12,277 bases of DNA from JBBSEZ01 sp038239195 (lineage in GTDB: Bacteria; Planctomycetota; Planctomycetia; Gemmatales; Gemmataceae), in the NCBI GenBank assembly GCA_038239195.1, contig JBBSEZ010000304.1, forward strand, positions 1-12,277. The letters are read 5' to 3'. The notes under the pieces are model-generated. The model saw only the letters and a program-made list of their open reading frames with translations. It was not told where the DNA came from and searched no databases. This document shows positions 1 to 6,329 of the stretch, piece after piece. Positions within the stretch are counted from its first letter, which is position 1. The number at the start of each line of letters is the position of its first letter. The position numbers and the translations under genes were made by a program.

Positions 1-49
1 AACGAAGGATGTCGTTTCGCCGCGGTTCGCACGATTGCGCGCCTACCCC

Positions 50-712
50 TCATAGCCAGGCCCTCCTCCCGAAGCGCTTGTGCAGTTCCGCGTGCGCCTC
101 CTGGCCGATGGGATTGCGCCGCAGGTCGAGGGCCGTGAGGCGGCGGAGATGAGGCGTGCGCGCCAGGGCCCGGGCGCCGTTCGTGCCAAGCTTGGTGTGG
201 CTGAGGTCGAGGGAGGTGAGGGAGGCCAGGTTGGGGGCCGCCGCGAGGGCCTCGGCGCCCTCGTCGCTGAGGTTGTTGTGGCTGAGGTCGAGCGCCCGCA
301 CCTGAGCGATCTCGGGCATGTCGAGCAGGGCCGAGAGCAAGGCGGGCGAGGCCCGCCACAGGCGCACTTTCCAGAGGGGGTGTGTCGCGAACAGGGCGCG
401 GCCCTCCTTGAGGAAGGTGCTGGCCTCCAGGACCACGCTCTCGACAAAGCCGCGCTCGAACAGGGCGCCCGGGGACCACTCGCCGAGCTTGCCGAGCCAG
501 CCGGGGAGGTGCTGGACGATCAGCGCGCGCAGGCGGCGCAACTGGACGAGGCGCTGTTCGCGCTCTCCGGCGGGTCGGCAGAGGTCGATTTGCAGGCGGA
601 TGAACTCGGCGCGGGCGGCCTCGCCCTGGTCCTCGAGCCAGTCGGCGTACACGAGGCGGGGCACGTCGTCGTCGGGGGCCTCGCGGATCGCCTGGAGGAA
701 GGCGGCGTGCAT
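50..712 (-). CDS. TIGR02996 domain / leucine-rich repeat protein
   Basis: A 220-residue protein of unknown function, probably cytoplasmic because no signal peptide is visible. Residues 1-46 match the TIGR02996 repeat-companion domain of Gemmata-type planctomycetes, with the signature 'DDDVPRLVYADWLEDQGE' and then 'RAEFIRLQIDL'. A linker of about 90 residues follows. Residues 138 to about 215 form three leucine-rich repeats of 27-28 residues ('ALDLSHNNLSDEGAEAL', 'SLDLSHTKLGTNGARAL', 'ALDLRRNPIGQEAHAEL'), the RanGAP-like type that usually binds proteins. The start is the ATG at 712. It shares one base with the TGA of the upstream gene (TGATG), so translation is probably coupled. An open frame runs far upstream of this ATG, but there it only mirrors the neighbouring genes. 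The domain call is firm; the role is unknown. Confidence 0.9.
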   Translation of the reverse strand: MHAAFLQAIREAPDDDVPRLVYADWLEDQGEAARAEFIRLQIDLCRPAGEREQRLVQLRRLRALIVQHLPGWLGKLGEWSPGALFERGFVESVVLEASTFLKEGRALFATHPLWKVRLWRASPALLSALLDMPEIAQVRALDLSHNNLSDEGAEALAAAPNLASLTSLDLSHTKLGTNGARALARTPHLRRLTALDLRRNPIGQEAHAELHKRFGRRAWL

Positions 713-1398
713 CACTTCTTCCTCTTCGGCGGAGGGGACGGCTTGATCTTGCGGACGTAGGCCTTGCCGCCGCAGATGACGTAGAGGCGGTCGAAGTCGG
801 GCCCGCCAAGGGCGACGGCGGTAACGTCGGCGCGTTCGGGACTGAGCAGGGCGCCGCACAGGCGTCCCGTGGGGTCGAAGATTTGCACTCCTTCGGGGGT
901 GGCGGCATAAAGGCGGTTTGCACGGTCGAAGGCCATGCGGATGGGCCCGGAGCTTGCGCGCCGGCGCTTGCGCAGGGCGTAGTAGCCCTCGCCGGCCGTC
1001 AGGTCGCCGTTCTTCTCCACGCGAAAGGCCGTCAGCCGGTAGCGCTCCGGGTCGCTGACGACGAGCGTCCCGCCGTCGGGCGACAGGACCATTGCCAGGT
1101 TCGACCGCGCGGTCCCCCAACTCGCCGCAACGATCCGCTTCGTCGCGTCCGGCTTGACGAGGAAGATGGCGGGTGGGTCGGCGCTGGCCCCGTAGGCGTG
1201 GCCGGAGGACGTCACCACCAGGTCCAGAAGGTGGGGCTTCCCGGTCTTGTCGCCGGCGAAGAGGTGCGCTGGCGCGAGCTCCTTGCGCACCGATTTCCAC
1301 CCCTCGCCCGGCACCAGGAAGCTCGACAGCGGCATGTCCTGGGCCGCGACCGGCGCGGCGACGAGGAGGCCGACCAACACACTCGCGACGTGGCGCAT
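712..1398 (-). CDS. Secreted SMP-30/gluconolactonase-like protein, shortened
   Basis: A 228-residue exported protein. Residues 1-20 are a signal peptide (VASVLVGLLVAAPVAAQ). The C-terminal two thirds read as SMP-30/gluconolactonase propeller blades: 'SNLAMVLSPDGGTLVVSD' (99-116), 'RMAFDRANRLYAATPEGVQIFDP' in part (154-176) and 'LGGPDFDRLYVICGGKAYVRK' in part (197-217). Relatives I recall are near 300 residues. Here 'MPLSSFLVPGEGW' (22-34) runs almost directly into the third-blade-like 'LLDLVVTSSG', so the first blades, with the usual metal-binding Glu, appear to be missing. The usual 'DG' carrying a metal-binding Asp is replaced by 'PIR' near residues 152-154. Lactonase activity is therefore doubtful. 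The start is supported by GGAG six bases upstream of the ATG. It lies 48 bp after the esterase gene, probably in the same transcript. Confidence 0.82.
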   Translation of the reverse strand: MRHVASVLVGLLVAAPVAAQDMPLSSFLVPGEGWKSVRKELAPAHLFAGDKTGKPHLLDLVVTSSGHAYGASADPPAIFLVKPDATKRIVAASWGTARSNLAMVLSPDGGTLVVSDPERYRLTAFRVEKNGDLTAGEGYYALRKRRRASSGPIRMAFDRANRLYAATPEGVQIFDPTGRLCGALLSPERADVTAVALGGPDFDRLYVICGGKAYVRKIKPSPPPKRKK

Positions 1399-1420
1399 GT
1401 TGTTCTCCGAGGTGTCCTGG

Positions 1421-1443
1421 ATGCTTCTTCGAAGCGTCGCTAA
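1421..1443 (-). repeat. REP-like palindromic repeat, copy 3
   Basis: Read on the minus strand, this 23-base element begins TTAGCGACGCTTCG and continues AAGAAGCAT. It matches 21 of 23 positions of the element at 6274-6296. It can fold into a short hairpin (7-bp arms with one G-T pair, loop of 3). It begins three bases after the stop codon of the esterase gene, between two genes that are probably cotranscribed, so it may stabilise or attenuate the mRNA. Confidence 0.6.
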
Positions 1444-1446
1444 TCC

Positions 1447-2307
1447 TCACTTCTCGCCTCGCCACAGCCACTTTAGCGACTCCGGCAGAATGGCGCCGCC
1501 GTGCCGGCCGTTGTGCCCGCCCTGGCCCATGACGAACTTGTAATCGTACCCGGCGAACTTGAGCGCCGCCGCCATCTGGCGATTCGCCAGGGGCCAGGAG
1601 CCGTGCAGGTTGTCGAGGTCGTTCTCGCCGTCCTGCAAGAAGACGCGGATGGCCTTCTTCTCCGTCTTGCGGACCAGCCCGGGGTAGACGTCGCCGCCGC
1701 GGATGTTGGTGAAGCTGCCGACGTGGCTCAGCACCTTGCTGAACAGGTCGGGCCGCTCCCACGCGGCGGTGAAGGCGCAGATCCCGCCCGAGCTGATGCC
1801 GCAGATGGCCCGGCCGGCGGCGTCCTGGCGGAGGTTGTACTTCTTGCCCACCTCGGGCAACATCTCCTTCTCCAGGAAGCGCGCGTACTGGTCGGAGAGG
1901 GTGTCGTACTCGAAGCTGCGGTTTTGGCGAGCCGTTTGTCCCTTGTCGGCCGGGGGGACCACGCCGGGGTCGATGAAGACGGCGAGGGTGACGGGCATCT
2001 CTTTCTTGTGGATGAGGTTGTCGAAGACGGTCGGCACGCGGAAGTCGCCCTTCGGGGCGACGTACCAGGCGCCGTCCTGAAAGACCATGACGCAGGCGGG
2101 CTTCGTCTTGTCGTACTGCGCCGGGACGTAGACCCAGTACGCGCGCTCGGTGCCGGGAAAGACCTTGCTCGTCTTCCAGGCGTGTTTGGTGACGGTGCCG
2201 CGCGGCACGCCGGGCTGCTCGGTGGAGTCGGGGCCGTGCTTCTCCTCGTTGGCGCGGAGAGTGGGGGTGAGGAATAGCAACAGGGAGACGGCGAGACAGC
2301 GCGACAT
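1447..2307 (-). CDS. Secreted alpha/beta-hydrolase, Fes/IroE-like esterase family
   Basis: A 286-residue exported esterase of the enterochelin/feruloyl-esterase type (PF00756-like fold). Residues 1-19 are a signal peptide (CLAVSLLLFLTPTLRA). The core begins at 'GTERAYWVYVPAQYD' (52-66), followed by the oxyanion-hole-type strand 'ACVMVFQDG' (71-79). The nucleophile elbow is GISSGG (170-175), with Ser172 as likely nucleophile. A candidate acid lies in 'LQDGENDLDN' (224-233), and the catalytic His is probably His265 in 'GQGGHNGRHGG'. The length is complete for a single-domain member. Substrate cannot be read from sequence; planctomycete relatives are usually linked to polysaccharide or ester degradation. 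The start is ATG 2307; ATG 2319, four codons upstream, is a close alternative, and neither has a clear Shine-Dalgarno. It is first in a three-gene minus-strand group. In planctomycetes I recall fusions with this same esterase-then-SMP-30 order. Confidence 0.9.
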   Translation of the reverse strand: MSRCLAVSLLLFLTPTLRANEEKHGPDSTEQPGVPRGTVTKHAWKTSKVFPGTERAYWVYVPAQYDKTKPACVMVFQDGAWYVAPKGDFRVPTVFDNLIHKKEMPVTLAVFIDPGVVPPADKGQTARQNRSFEYDTLSDQYARFLEKEMLPEVGKKYNLRQDAAGRAICGISSGGICAFTAAWERPDLFSKVLSHVGSFTNIRGGDVYPGLVRKTEKKAIRVFLQDGENDLDNLHGSWPLANRQMAAALKFAGYDYKFVMGQGGHNGRHGGAILPESLKWLWRGEK

Positions 2308-2346
2308 GGCGGGGCCCATCGAGGGAGCGTGTGGGGCGGTTCGAGC

Positions 2347-2375
2347 AAGGTAACACGGCGCGAGGGCGAGGGCAA
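2347..2375 (-). promoter_or_regulatory. Weak promoter candidate for the esterase group
   Basis: On the minus strand TTGCCC (2375-2370) and TACCTT (2352-2347) are separated by 17 bases, 40 bases upstream of the esterase ATG. Each hexamer matches only about half of the sigma-70 consensus. Position and spacing make it plausible; the sequence alone does not establish it. Confidence 0.22.
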
Positions 2376-2429
2376 CGGGCAAGCCCCCATTTAGCCGCCC
2401 CGTCAAATGGCAAGCTGGGCAAACCGCGA

Positions 2430-2457
2430 TTGATTTTCCGGCCGGGAAAACTATGCT
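2430..2457 (+). promoter_or_regulatory. Candidate sigma-70 promoter for glgP with palindrome in the spacer
   Basis: TTGATT (2430-2435) and TATGCT (2452-2457) are 16 bases apart, each matching four of six consensus positions. They lie about 150 bases upstream of the glgP ATG. The spacer holds a near-perfect palindrome, TTTTCCGGCCGGGAAAA (2434-2450, arms TTTTCC/GGAAAA), in a locally AT-richer patch. That placement would suit a repressor operator. No regulator is encoded in the window. Confidence 0.4.
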
Positions 2458-2610
2458 AGGGGCGAATGGACACCGCCCGGCCACCGCGTGCGCTCTCTCC
2501 GCACTCCCGCCGGGCGAGGCCGGGCGTTCCTGACGGCGCCAGCCACGGATGGCCGCGGGCCCTTCGGATTGCTGGTAGAACAGGTCGCCACTAATAGACG
2601 GACCTATACC

Positions 2611-5193
2611 ATGCCCCCGCATCCCATTCGGACCTTCACGGTGCTTCCCAACCTGCCCGACCGCCTGCGGCCGTTGCAGAAGCTCGCCTACAACCTCTGG
2701 TGGTGCTGGAACCACGATGCCATCGCCCTCTTCCGCCGCATCGACACCGACCTCTGGGAGACCGTCGAGCACAGCCCCGTCAAGCTCCTCGGCGCCGTCG
2801 AGCAGGCCAAGTTCGAGCAGCTCGTCGCCGACAACGGCTTCCTCGCCCACATGGACCGCGTCGAGGAGGCCCTCGACTCCTACATGAGCTCGTCGGCCTG
2901 GTTCCAGGAGGTCGTCGTCTCCGGGCCCCAGGCGGCCAGCGCCGCCGACGTGCGCATCGCCTACTTCAGCGCCGAGTTCGGCCTGCACGAGAGCGTCCCC
3001 GTCTACTCCGGCGGCCTCGGCGTGCTCTCCGGCGATCACATGAAGAGCGCCTCCGACCTCGGTCTGCCGCTCGTCGGCGTCGGGCTGATGTACCGCGAGG
3101 GCTACTTCCGCCAGTATCTCACCGTGGACGGCTGGCAGCAGGAGCGCTATCCCGAAAACGACTTCTTCAACCTGCCCCTCGTTCCCGAAACGCTCCCCGA
3201 CGGCTCGCCGCTCCTCGTGCGCATTCCGATGCCCGGGCGCGAGGTGGCCGTGCGCGTCTGGCGCATCCAGGTGGGCCGCATTCCGCTCTACCTGCTCGAT
3301 ACCAACATCCCGCAGAACTCGCCGGAAGATCGCACCATCACCGCCCGGCTCTACGGCGGCGATCACGACATGCGCATCCGCCAGGAGATCGTCCTGGGCA
3401 TCGGCGGGGTGCGCGCCCTCGTCGCCCTCGGCAAGCCGCCCACCGTCTGCCACATGAACGAGGGGCACAGCGCGTTCTGTGGCCTGGAGCGCATTCGCTC
3501 GCTGATCGAGCGGACGGGCGTCGATTTCGCGACGGCCCGGGAGGCCATCGCCGCGGGGACCGCCTTCACGACGCACACGCCGGTGCCGGCCGGCAACGAC
3601 GTCTTCCCGGCGCCGCTGATGGACCACTACTTCTCGCACTACCTGCCGGGGCTGAAGATCGGCCGGGACGAGTTCCTGGCCCTGGGCAAGCAAAACGCTC
3701 ACGACGCCAACGAGCCGTTCGGCATGACGGTACTGGCGATTCGGCTGGCGAACGTCGCCAACGGGGTGAGCAAGCTGCACGGGCAGGTGTCGCGCAAGAT
3801 GTGGAAGTCGATCTGGCCGGAGCTCCCCGACACCGAGGCGCCGATCGTGTCGATCACCAACGGCATCCACGTGCAGAGCTGGATCTCGGCGGACATGACG
3901 CAGCTCTACGACCGCTACCTGGGCACCAAGCGCGACGGCAGGCCCGGCGAGGAGAACGTCTGGAAGCGCGTCGAGACCGTCCCCGACGCCGAACTGTGGC
4001 GCACCCACGAACGGCGCCGCGAGCGGTTGGTGGCGTTCTGTCGCGGCCGGCTCAAGCAGCAGCTCCGCAACCGCGGGGGCCTGCCGGCCGAGATCGCCCG
4101 GGCCGACGAGGTGCTCGACCCCGACGCGCTGACGGTCGGCTTCGCGCGGCGCTTCGCCACCTACAAGCGCGGCACGCTGATCTTCCGCAACCTGGAACGG
4201 CTGACGGCGATCATCACCAACAAGGATCGGCCCGTGCAGATCCTGTTCGCCGGCAAGGCCCACCCCAAGGACCACGGCGGCAAGGAGCTGATCGCGGAGA
4301 TCATGCAGTTCGCGCGGCGGGCGGAGTTCCGCCGGCGCGTGGTCTTCCTCGAAGACTACGACATGAACGTGGCCCGCTACATGGTGCAGGGGGTGGACGT
4401 CTGGCTCAACAACCCGCGCCGGCCCCTGGAGGCGTCGGGGACGTCGGGCATGAAGGTTTCCGCTAATGGCGGGCTGAACCTGAGCATCCTCGACGGCTGG
4501 TGGGTGGAAGGACACGAGGCCGACAACGGCTGGGCGATCGGGGCGGGCGAGGAGTACACCGACCTGGCCTACCAGGACGACGTGGAGTCGAGGGCCATCT
4601 ACGATCTGCTGGAGCAGGAGATCGTCCCGCTCTTCTACACGCGCTCCTCCGACGGCCTGCCGCGGAGCTGGCTGCGCATGATGAAGCGCTCGATCGCCAC
4701 GCTCAACCCGGTCTACAACACCGGCCGCATGGTGGCGGAGTACACCACGACGTGTTACCTGCCCTCGGCCGAGCGCTACGGGCACCTGGTGGCCGACGGG
4801 TTGGCCGGGGCGCGGGCGCTGGCGGAGTGGCGGCGGGCGATGGGCCGGGGCTGGCAGCAGGTGCGCGTGCTGGCGGTGGAGGCCGACGGGGCCGACCCGA
4901 TGCACGTGGGCAATCAGTTGCAGGTGAAGGCCAAGGTGAACCTGGGCAACCTGTCGCCGCAGGACGTGCAGGTGCAGCTCTTCCACGGCCTGGTCGATAA
5001 CCTGGGCGAGATCCCCAGGCCGCAGACCGTGGCGATGGGGCACAACGGCCATCCCGTCAGTGGGGGGACGTGGCTGTTCACCGGCACCATCCCGTGCCGT
5101 TCGAGCGGGCAGCACGGGTTCTCGGTGCGGGTGTTGCCGGCGCACCGCGACCTGGCCAACCCGTTCGAGCCGGGGCTGGTGTGCTGGGGGTGA
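2611..5193 (+). CDS. glgP: Alpha-glucan (glycogen/starch) phosphorylase, TIGR02094 type
   Basis: An 860-residue cytoplasmic enzyme that phosphorolyses alpha-1,4-glucan to glucose-1-phosphate in glycogen turnover. The N-terminus is the DUF3417-type domain (from 'PDRLRPLQKLAYNLWWCWNHD', residues 13-33). Family motifs follow in order: YFSAEFGLHESVP (118-130), 'YSGGLGVLSGDH', the active-site segment HMNEGHSAF (281-289), 'RRFATYKRGTL' (513-523) and the PLP loop 'EASGTSGMK', with Lys615 as the lysine expected to bind pyridoxal phosphate. Length and motif order are complete for the alpha-glucan family phosphorylase group. The frame stays open back to a GTG at 2488, but those residues resemble no family member, so ATG 2611 was chosen; no strong Shine-Dalgarno precedes it. 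The last 12 codons plus stop are duplicated about 1 kb downstream. Confidence 0.96.
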   Translation: MPPHPIRTFTVLPNLPDRLRPLQKLAYNLWWCWNHDAIALFRRIDTDLWETVEHSPVKLLGAVEQAKFEQLVADNGFLAHMDRVEEALDSYMSSSAWFQEVVVSGPQAASAADVRIAYFSAEFGLHESVPVYSGGLGVLSGDHMKSASDLGLPLVGVGLMYREGYFRQYLTVDGWQQERYPENDFFNLPLVPETLPDGSPLLVRIPMPGREVAVRVWRIQVGRIPLYLLDTNIPQNSPEDRTITARLYGGDHDMRIRQEIVLGIGGVRALVALGKPPTVCHMNEGHSAFCGLERIRSLIERTGVDFATAREAIAAGTAFTTHTPVPAGNDVFPAPLMDHYFSHYLPGLKIGRDEFLALGKQNAHDANEPFGMTVLAIRLANVANGVSKLHGQVSRKMWKSIWPELPDTEAPIVSITNGIHVQSWISADMTQLYDRYLGTKRDGRPGEENVWKRVETVPDAELWRTHERRRERLVAFCRGRLKQQLRNRGGLPAEIARADEVLDPDALTVGFARRFATYKRGTLIFRNLERLTAIITNKDRPVQILFAGKAHPKDHGGKELIAEIMQFARRAEFRRRVVFLEDYDMNVARYMVQGVDVWLNNPRRPLEASGTSGMKVSANGGLNLSILDGWWVEGHEADNGWAIGAGEEYTDLAYQDDVESRAIYDLLEQEIVPLFYTRSSDGLPRSWLRMMKRSIATLNPVYNTGRMVAEYTTTCYLPSAERYGHLVADGLAGARALAEWRRAMGRGWQQVRVLAVEADGADPMHVGNQLQVKAKVNLGNLSPQDVQVQLFHGLVDNLGEIPRPQTVAMGHNGHPVSGGTWLFTGTIPCRSSGQHGFSVRVLPAHRDLANPFEPGLVCWG

Positions 5194-5194
5194 T
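5155..5194 (+). repeat. 40-bp direct repeat, copy 1 (glgP 3' end)
   Basis: This 40-base segment begins GCCAACCCGTTCGAGCC, ends CTGGGGGTGAT and is identical base for base to 6218-6257. Copy 1 supplies the last 12 codons and stop of glgP plus one base. The copies are 1063 bp apart, and sequence diverges immediately on both sides of the match. Together they bracket the HEPN-like two-gene cassette. Confidence 0.95.
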
Positions 5195-5268
5195 GCGCGT
5201 CGTGCGGCAACCGTGCTACTCTGGGAAAAGCGTGGTAAATCGAGCGGGTGCTCGAAGGGCAGAGCAGG

Positions 5269-5571
5269 ATGCCAACCAGCGCGGAGTTCTGGGCCCTGGC
5301 AGAAGTCCGCCTCGAGGATGCGGAGGGGCTGCTCGGCATCAAGCGGTGGGCCTGCGCCTTTTACGTCGCCGGTTATGCGGTTACCCTGGAGAAGGAGTTT
5401 GGGACCGCCCGAGGGGCCAACCCGGCGCTCGACAATCACTGGCAGCTCGTGACTGGCTGGAAGGAAACCAGCCGTTACCAGCGAAGGAGCCAGCAGGAGG
5501 CCGAGGCCCTGGTCCAGGCCATCAACCACGATCCTGACGGGGTGATGAAATGGATCCGGGGCCGCTGGTAG
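5269..5571 (+). CDS. HEPN-like small protein
   Basis: A 100-residue soluble protein. The first half, 'AEVRLEDAEGLLGIKRW' then 'ACAFYVAGYAVTLEKEF' (11-44), resembles the paired helices of HEPN-domain proteins ('RLEDA..LL....Y..A.YLAGYAVE'). The tail 'HWQLVTGWKETSRYQRRS' and 'VMKWIRGRW' resembles the C-terminus of a planctomycete/cyanobacterial HEPN-like group. Compared with relatives I recall (about 130 residues), the segment after 'AGYAV' looks shortened by some 30 residues. No R-X4-6-H nuclease motif is present, so RNase activity is not supported. The ATG at 5269 directly follows GCAGAGCAGG; a GTG at 5248 would add seven residues. It overlaps the next gene by 22 bp, so the two are surely cotranscribed. 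Function is unknown; a toxin/antitoxin-like or abortive-defence role is only a possibility. Confidence 0.75.
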   Translation: MPTSAEFWALAEVRLEDAEGLLGIKRWACAFYVAGYAVTLEKEFGTARGANPALDNHWQLVTGWKETSRYQRRSQQEAEALVQAINHDPDGVMKWIRGRW

Positions 5572-6173
5572 AGGGGCGGATCGATGACGGGCGCTACCTG
5601 CTGGAGAGGCTGGCCGCGGCTGGCTTCGACGTGTCCGCCGCCGCCTGGGTGAAGACCGCCGACGACGAAAAATGGGGCCTCTACGTCGTCTCGAAGAGGG
5701 TGGACGAGCTAGGGTTCTCACCGGCGTATGGCGCGGCCGCCGCCGTCCTTGGCCGGGGCCCCGACGCGGAGGCGCCCACGTCGTACGTGAAACTGGTGAG
5801 CCCGGAAAGCCCCCTGGGCCGCCACCTCGTCGAAACTCAGAGGCGTTTCGGCGACGGCGGCAGGGGGTGGGTGCAGCTGACGCGTCTCGGCGACGTCGCG
5901 GCGCTCGAGGCCTACCTCTATCCGCCGATAGCGACAGACGGTCTGGTTCAGCAGCCCCTGGCCCCCAAGGAAGTGGCCCAAAAGGTGGTGGAGTTGATGG
6001 GCCGCACGGGCCACGTCCGGCCCTCGCGGGTCACGCTGCGGGACGGTAAGACTTTCCTCGGTGTGCCCTTCGGGTTGGAGTTGAGCGGCGGCCACATGCA
6101 GGTGAAGTTTGCCGTGGATGGCCCCGAGCCACCCCTGGCCTACTCGGTGGAGGCAATCCGCACGATCGAGTAA
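5550..6173 (+). CDS. Hypothetical protein, partner of the HEPN-like gene
   Basis: A 207-residue soluble protein that I cannot place in a named family. The N-terminal part (11-60), with 'DDGRYLLERLAAAGFDVSAA' and 'WVKTADDEKWGLYVVSK', looks like an alpha/beta segment of a type I recall next to HEPN-like genes in planctomycetes. 'AYLYPP' (121-126) ends the first domain. Residues 156-207, with 'RVTLRDGKTFLGVPFG' and 'HMQVKFAVDG', have the short alternating hydrophobic pattern of a small beta-barrel. No signal peptide or membrane segment is seen. The ATG lies inside the end of the upstream gene, with GGGG a few bases before it, and no other in-frame start is nearby, so translational coupling is likely. 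The fixed pairing suggests the two proteins act together. Confidence 0.78.
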   Translation: MDPGPLVEGRIDDGRYLLERLAAAGFDVSAAAWVKTADDEKWGLYVVSKRVDELGFSPAYGAAAAVLGRGPDAEAPTSYVKLVSPESPLGRHLVETQRRFGDGGRGWVQLTRLGDVAALEAYLYPPIATDGLVQQPLAPKEVAQKVVELMGRTGHVRPSRVTLRDGKTFLGVPFGLELSGGHMQVKFAVDGPEPPLAYSVEAIRTIE

Positions 6174-6217
6174 CGTCCCTGCCCCGACGAAGAGCCCCAT
6201 CACCGCCGGAACAGTTC

Positions 6218-6257
6218 GCCAACCCGTTCGAGCCGGGGCTGGTGTGCTGGGGGTGAT
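6218..6257 (+). repeat. 40-bp direct repeat, copy 2 (orphan glgP 3' end)
   Basis: An exact copy of 5155-5194, encoding the last 12 codons and stop of GlgP (ANPFEPGLVCWG) with no gene attached. It begins 44 bases after the stop of the 207-residue gene and is followed after 16 bases by the REP-like pair. Confidence 0.95.
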
Positions 6258-6273
6258 CGTCGGGCGGCCCCGC

Positions 6274-6329
6274 TTAGCGACGCTTCGCAGAAGCGTCTTT
6301 GCCCGAACGCTGCTGCGAAGCGTCGCTAA
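6274..6329. repeat. Head-to-head pair of REP-like palindromes (REPIN-like)
   Basis: The outer arms TTAGCGACGCTTCGCAG (6274-6290) and its exact reverse complement (6313-6329) form a 17-bp perfect inverted repeat around 22 bases. Each half is itself a copy of a 23-base unit: 6274-6296, and 6329-6307 on the other strand, identical at 22 of 23 positions. The left unit also folds alone into an 8-bp perfect stem, GACGCTTC-GCA-GAAGCGTC (6279-6297), followed by TTT, so it may end transcripts coming from glgP and the cassette. A third copy lies at 1421-1443. Confidence 0.7.

Larger units (their letters stand above)
5195..6257 (+). mobile_element. Putative inserted two-gene cassette between duplicated glgP 3' ends
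   Basis: This block of about 1.06 kb holds two overlapping plus-strand genes and little else, and its right end is the second copy of the 40-bp glgP terminal repeat. Removing one repeat unit would restore a simple order of glgP, REP pair, porin gene. Exact duplication of a gene's 3' end around an insert recalls integration that restores the target gene, or duplication by homologous recombination. No integrase, transposase or terminal inverted repeat is visible, so the mechanism is unknown. Base composition does not differ clearly from the neighbours. The repeat is certain; calling the block mobile is inference. Confidence 0.4.

Noticed and set aside
2488..2610. In-frame GTG extension of glgP by 41 codons
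   Set aside because: The extra residues do not resemble the phosphorylase N-terminus and overlap the likely 5' leader; ATG 2611 matches the family start.
5195..5268. Promoter for the HEPN-like cassette
   Set aside because: TACTCT (5216-5221) could be a -10 but no -35 stands at a suitable distance; I could not support one.
1447..5721. A 1424-codon open frame on the minus strand, partly antisense to glgP
   Set aside because: Only its last 286 codons form a real gene (the esterase); the rest mirrors glgP and intergenic DNA and has the biased composition expected from an antisense frame in GC-rich sequence.
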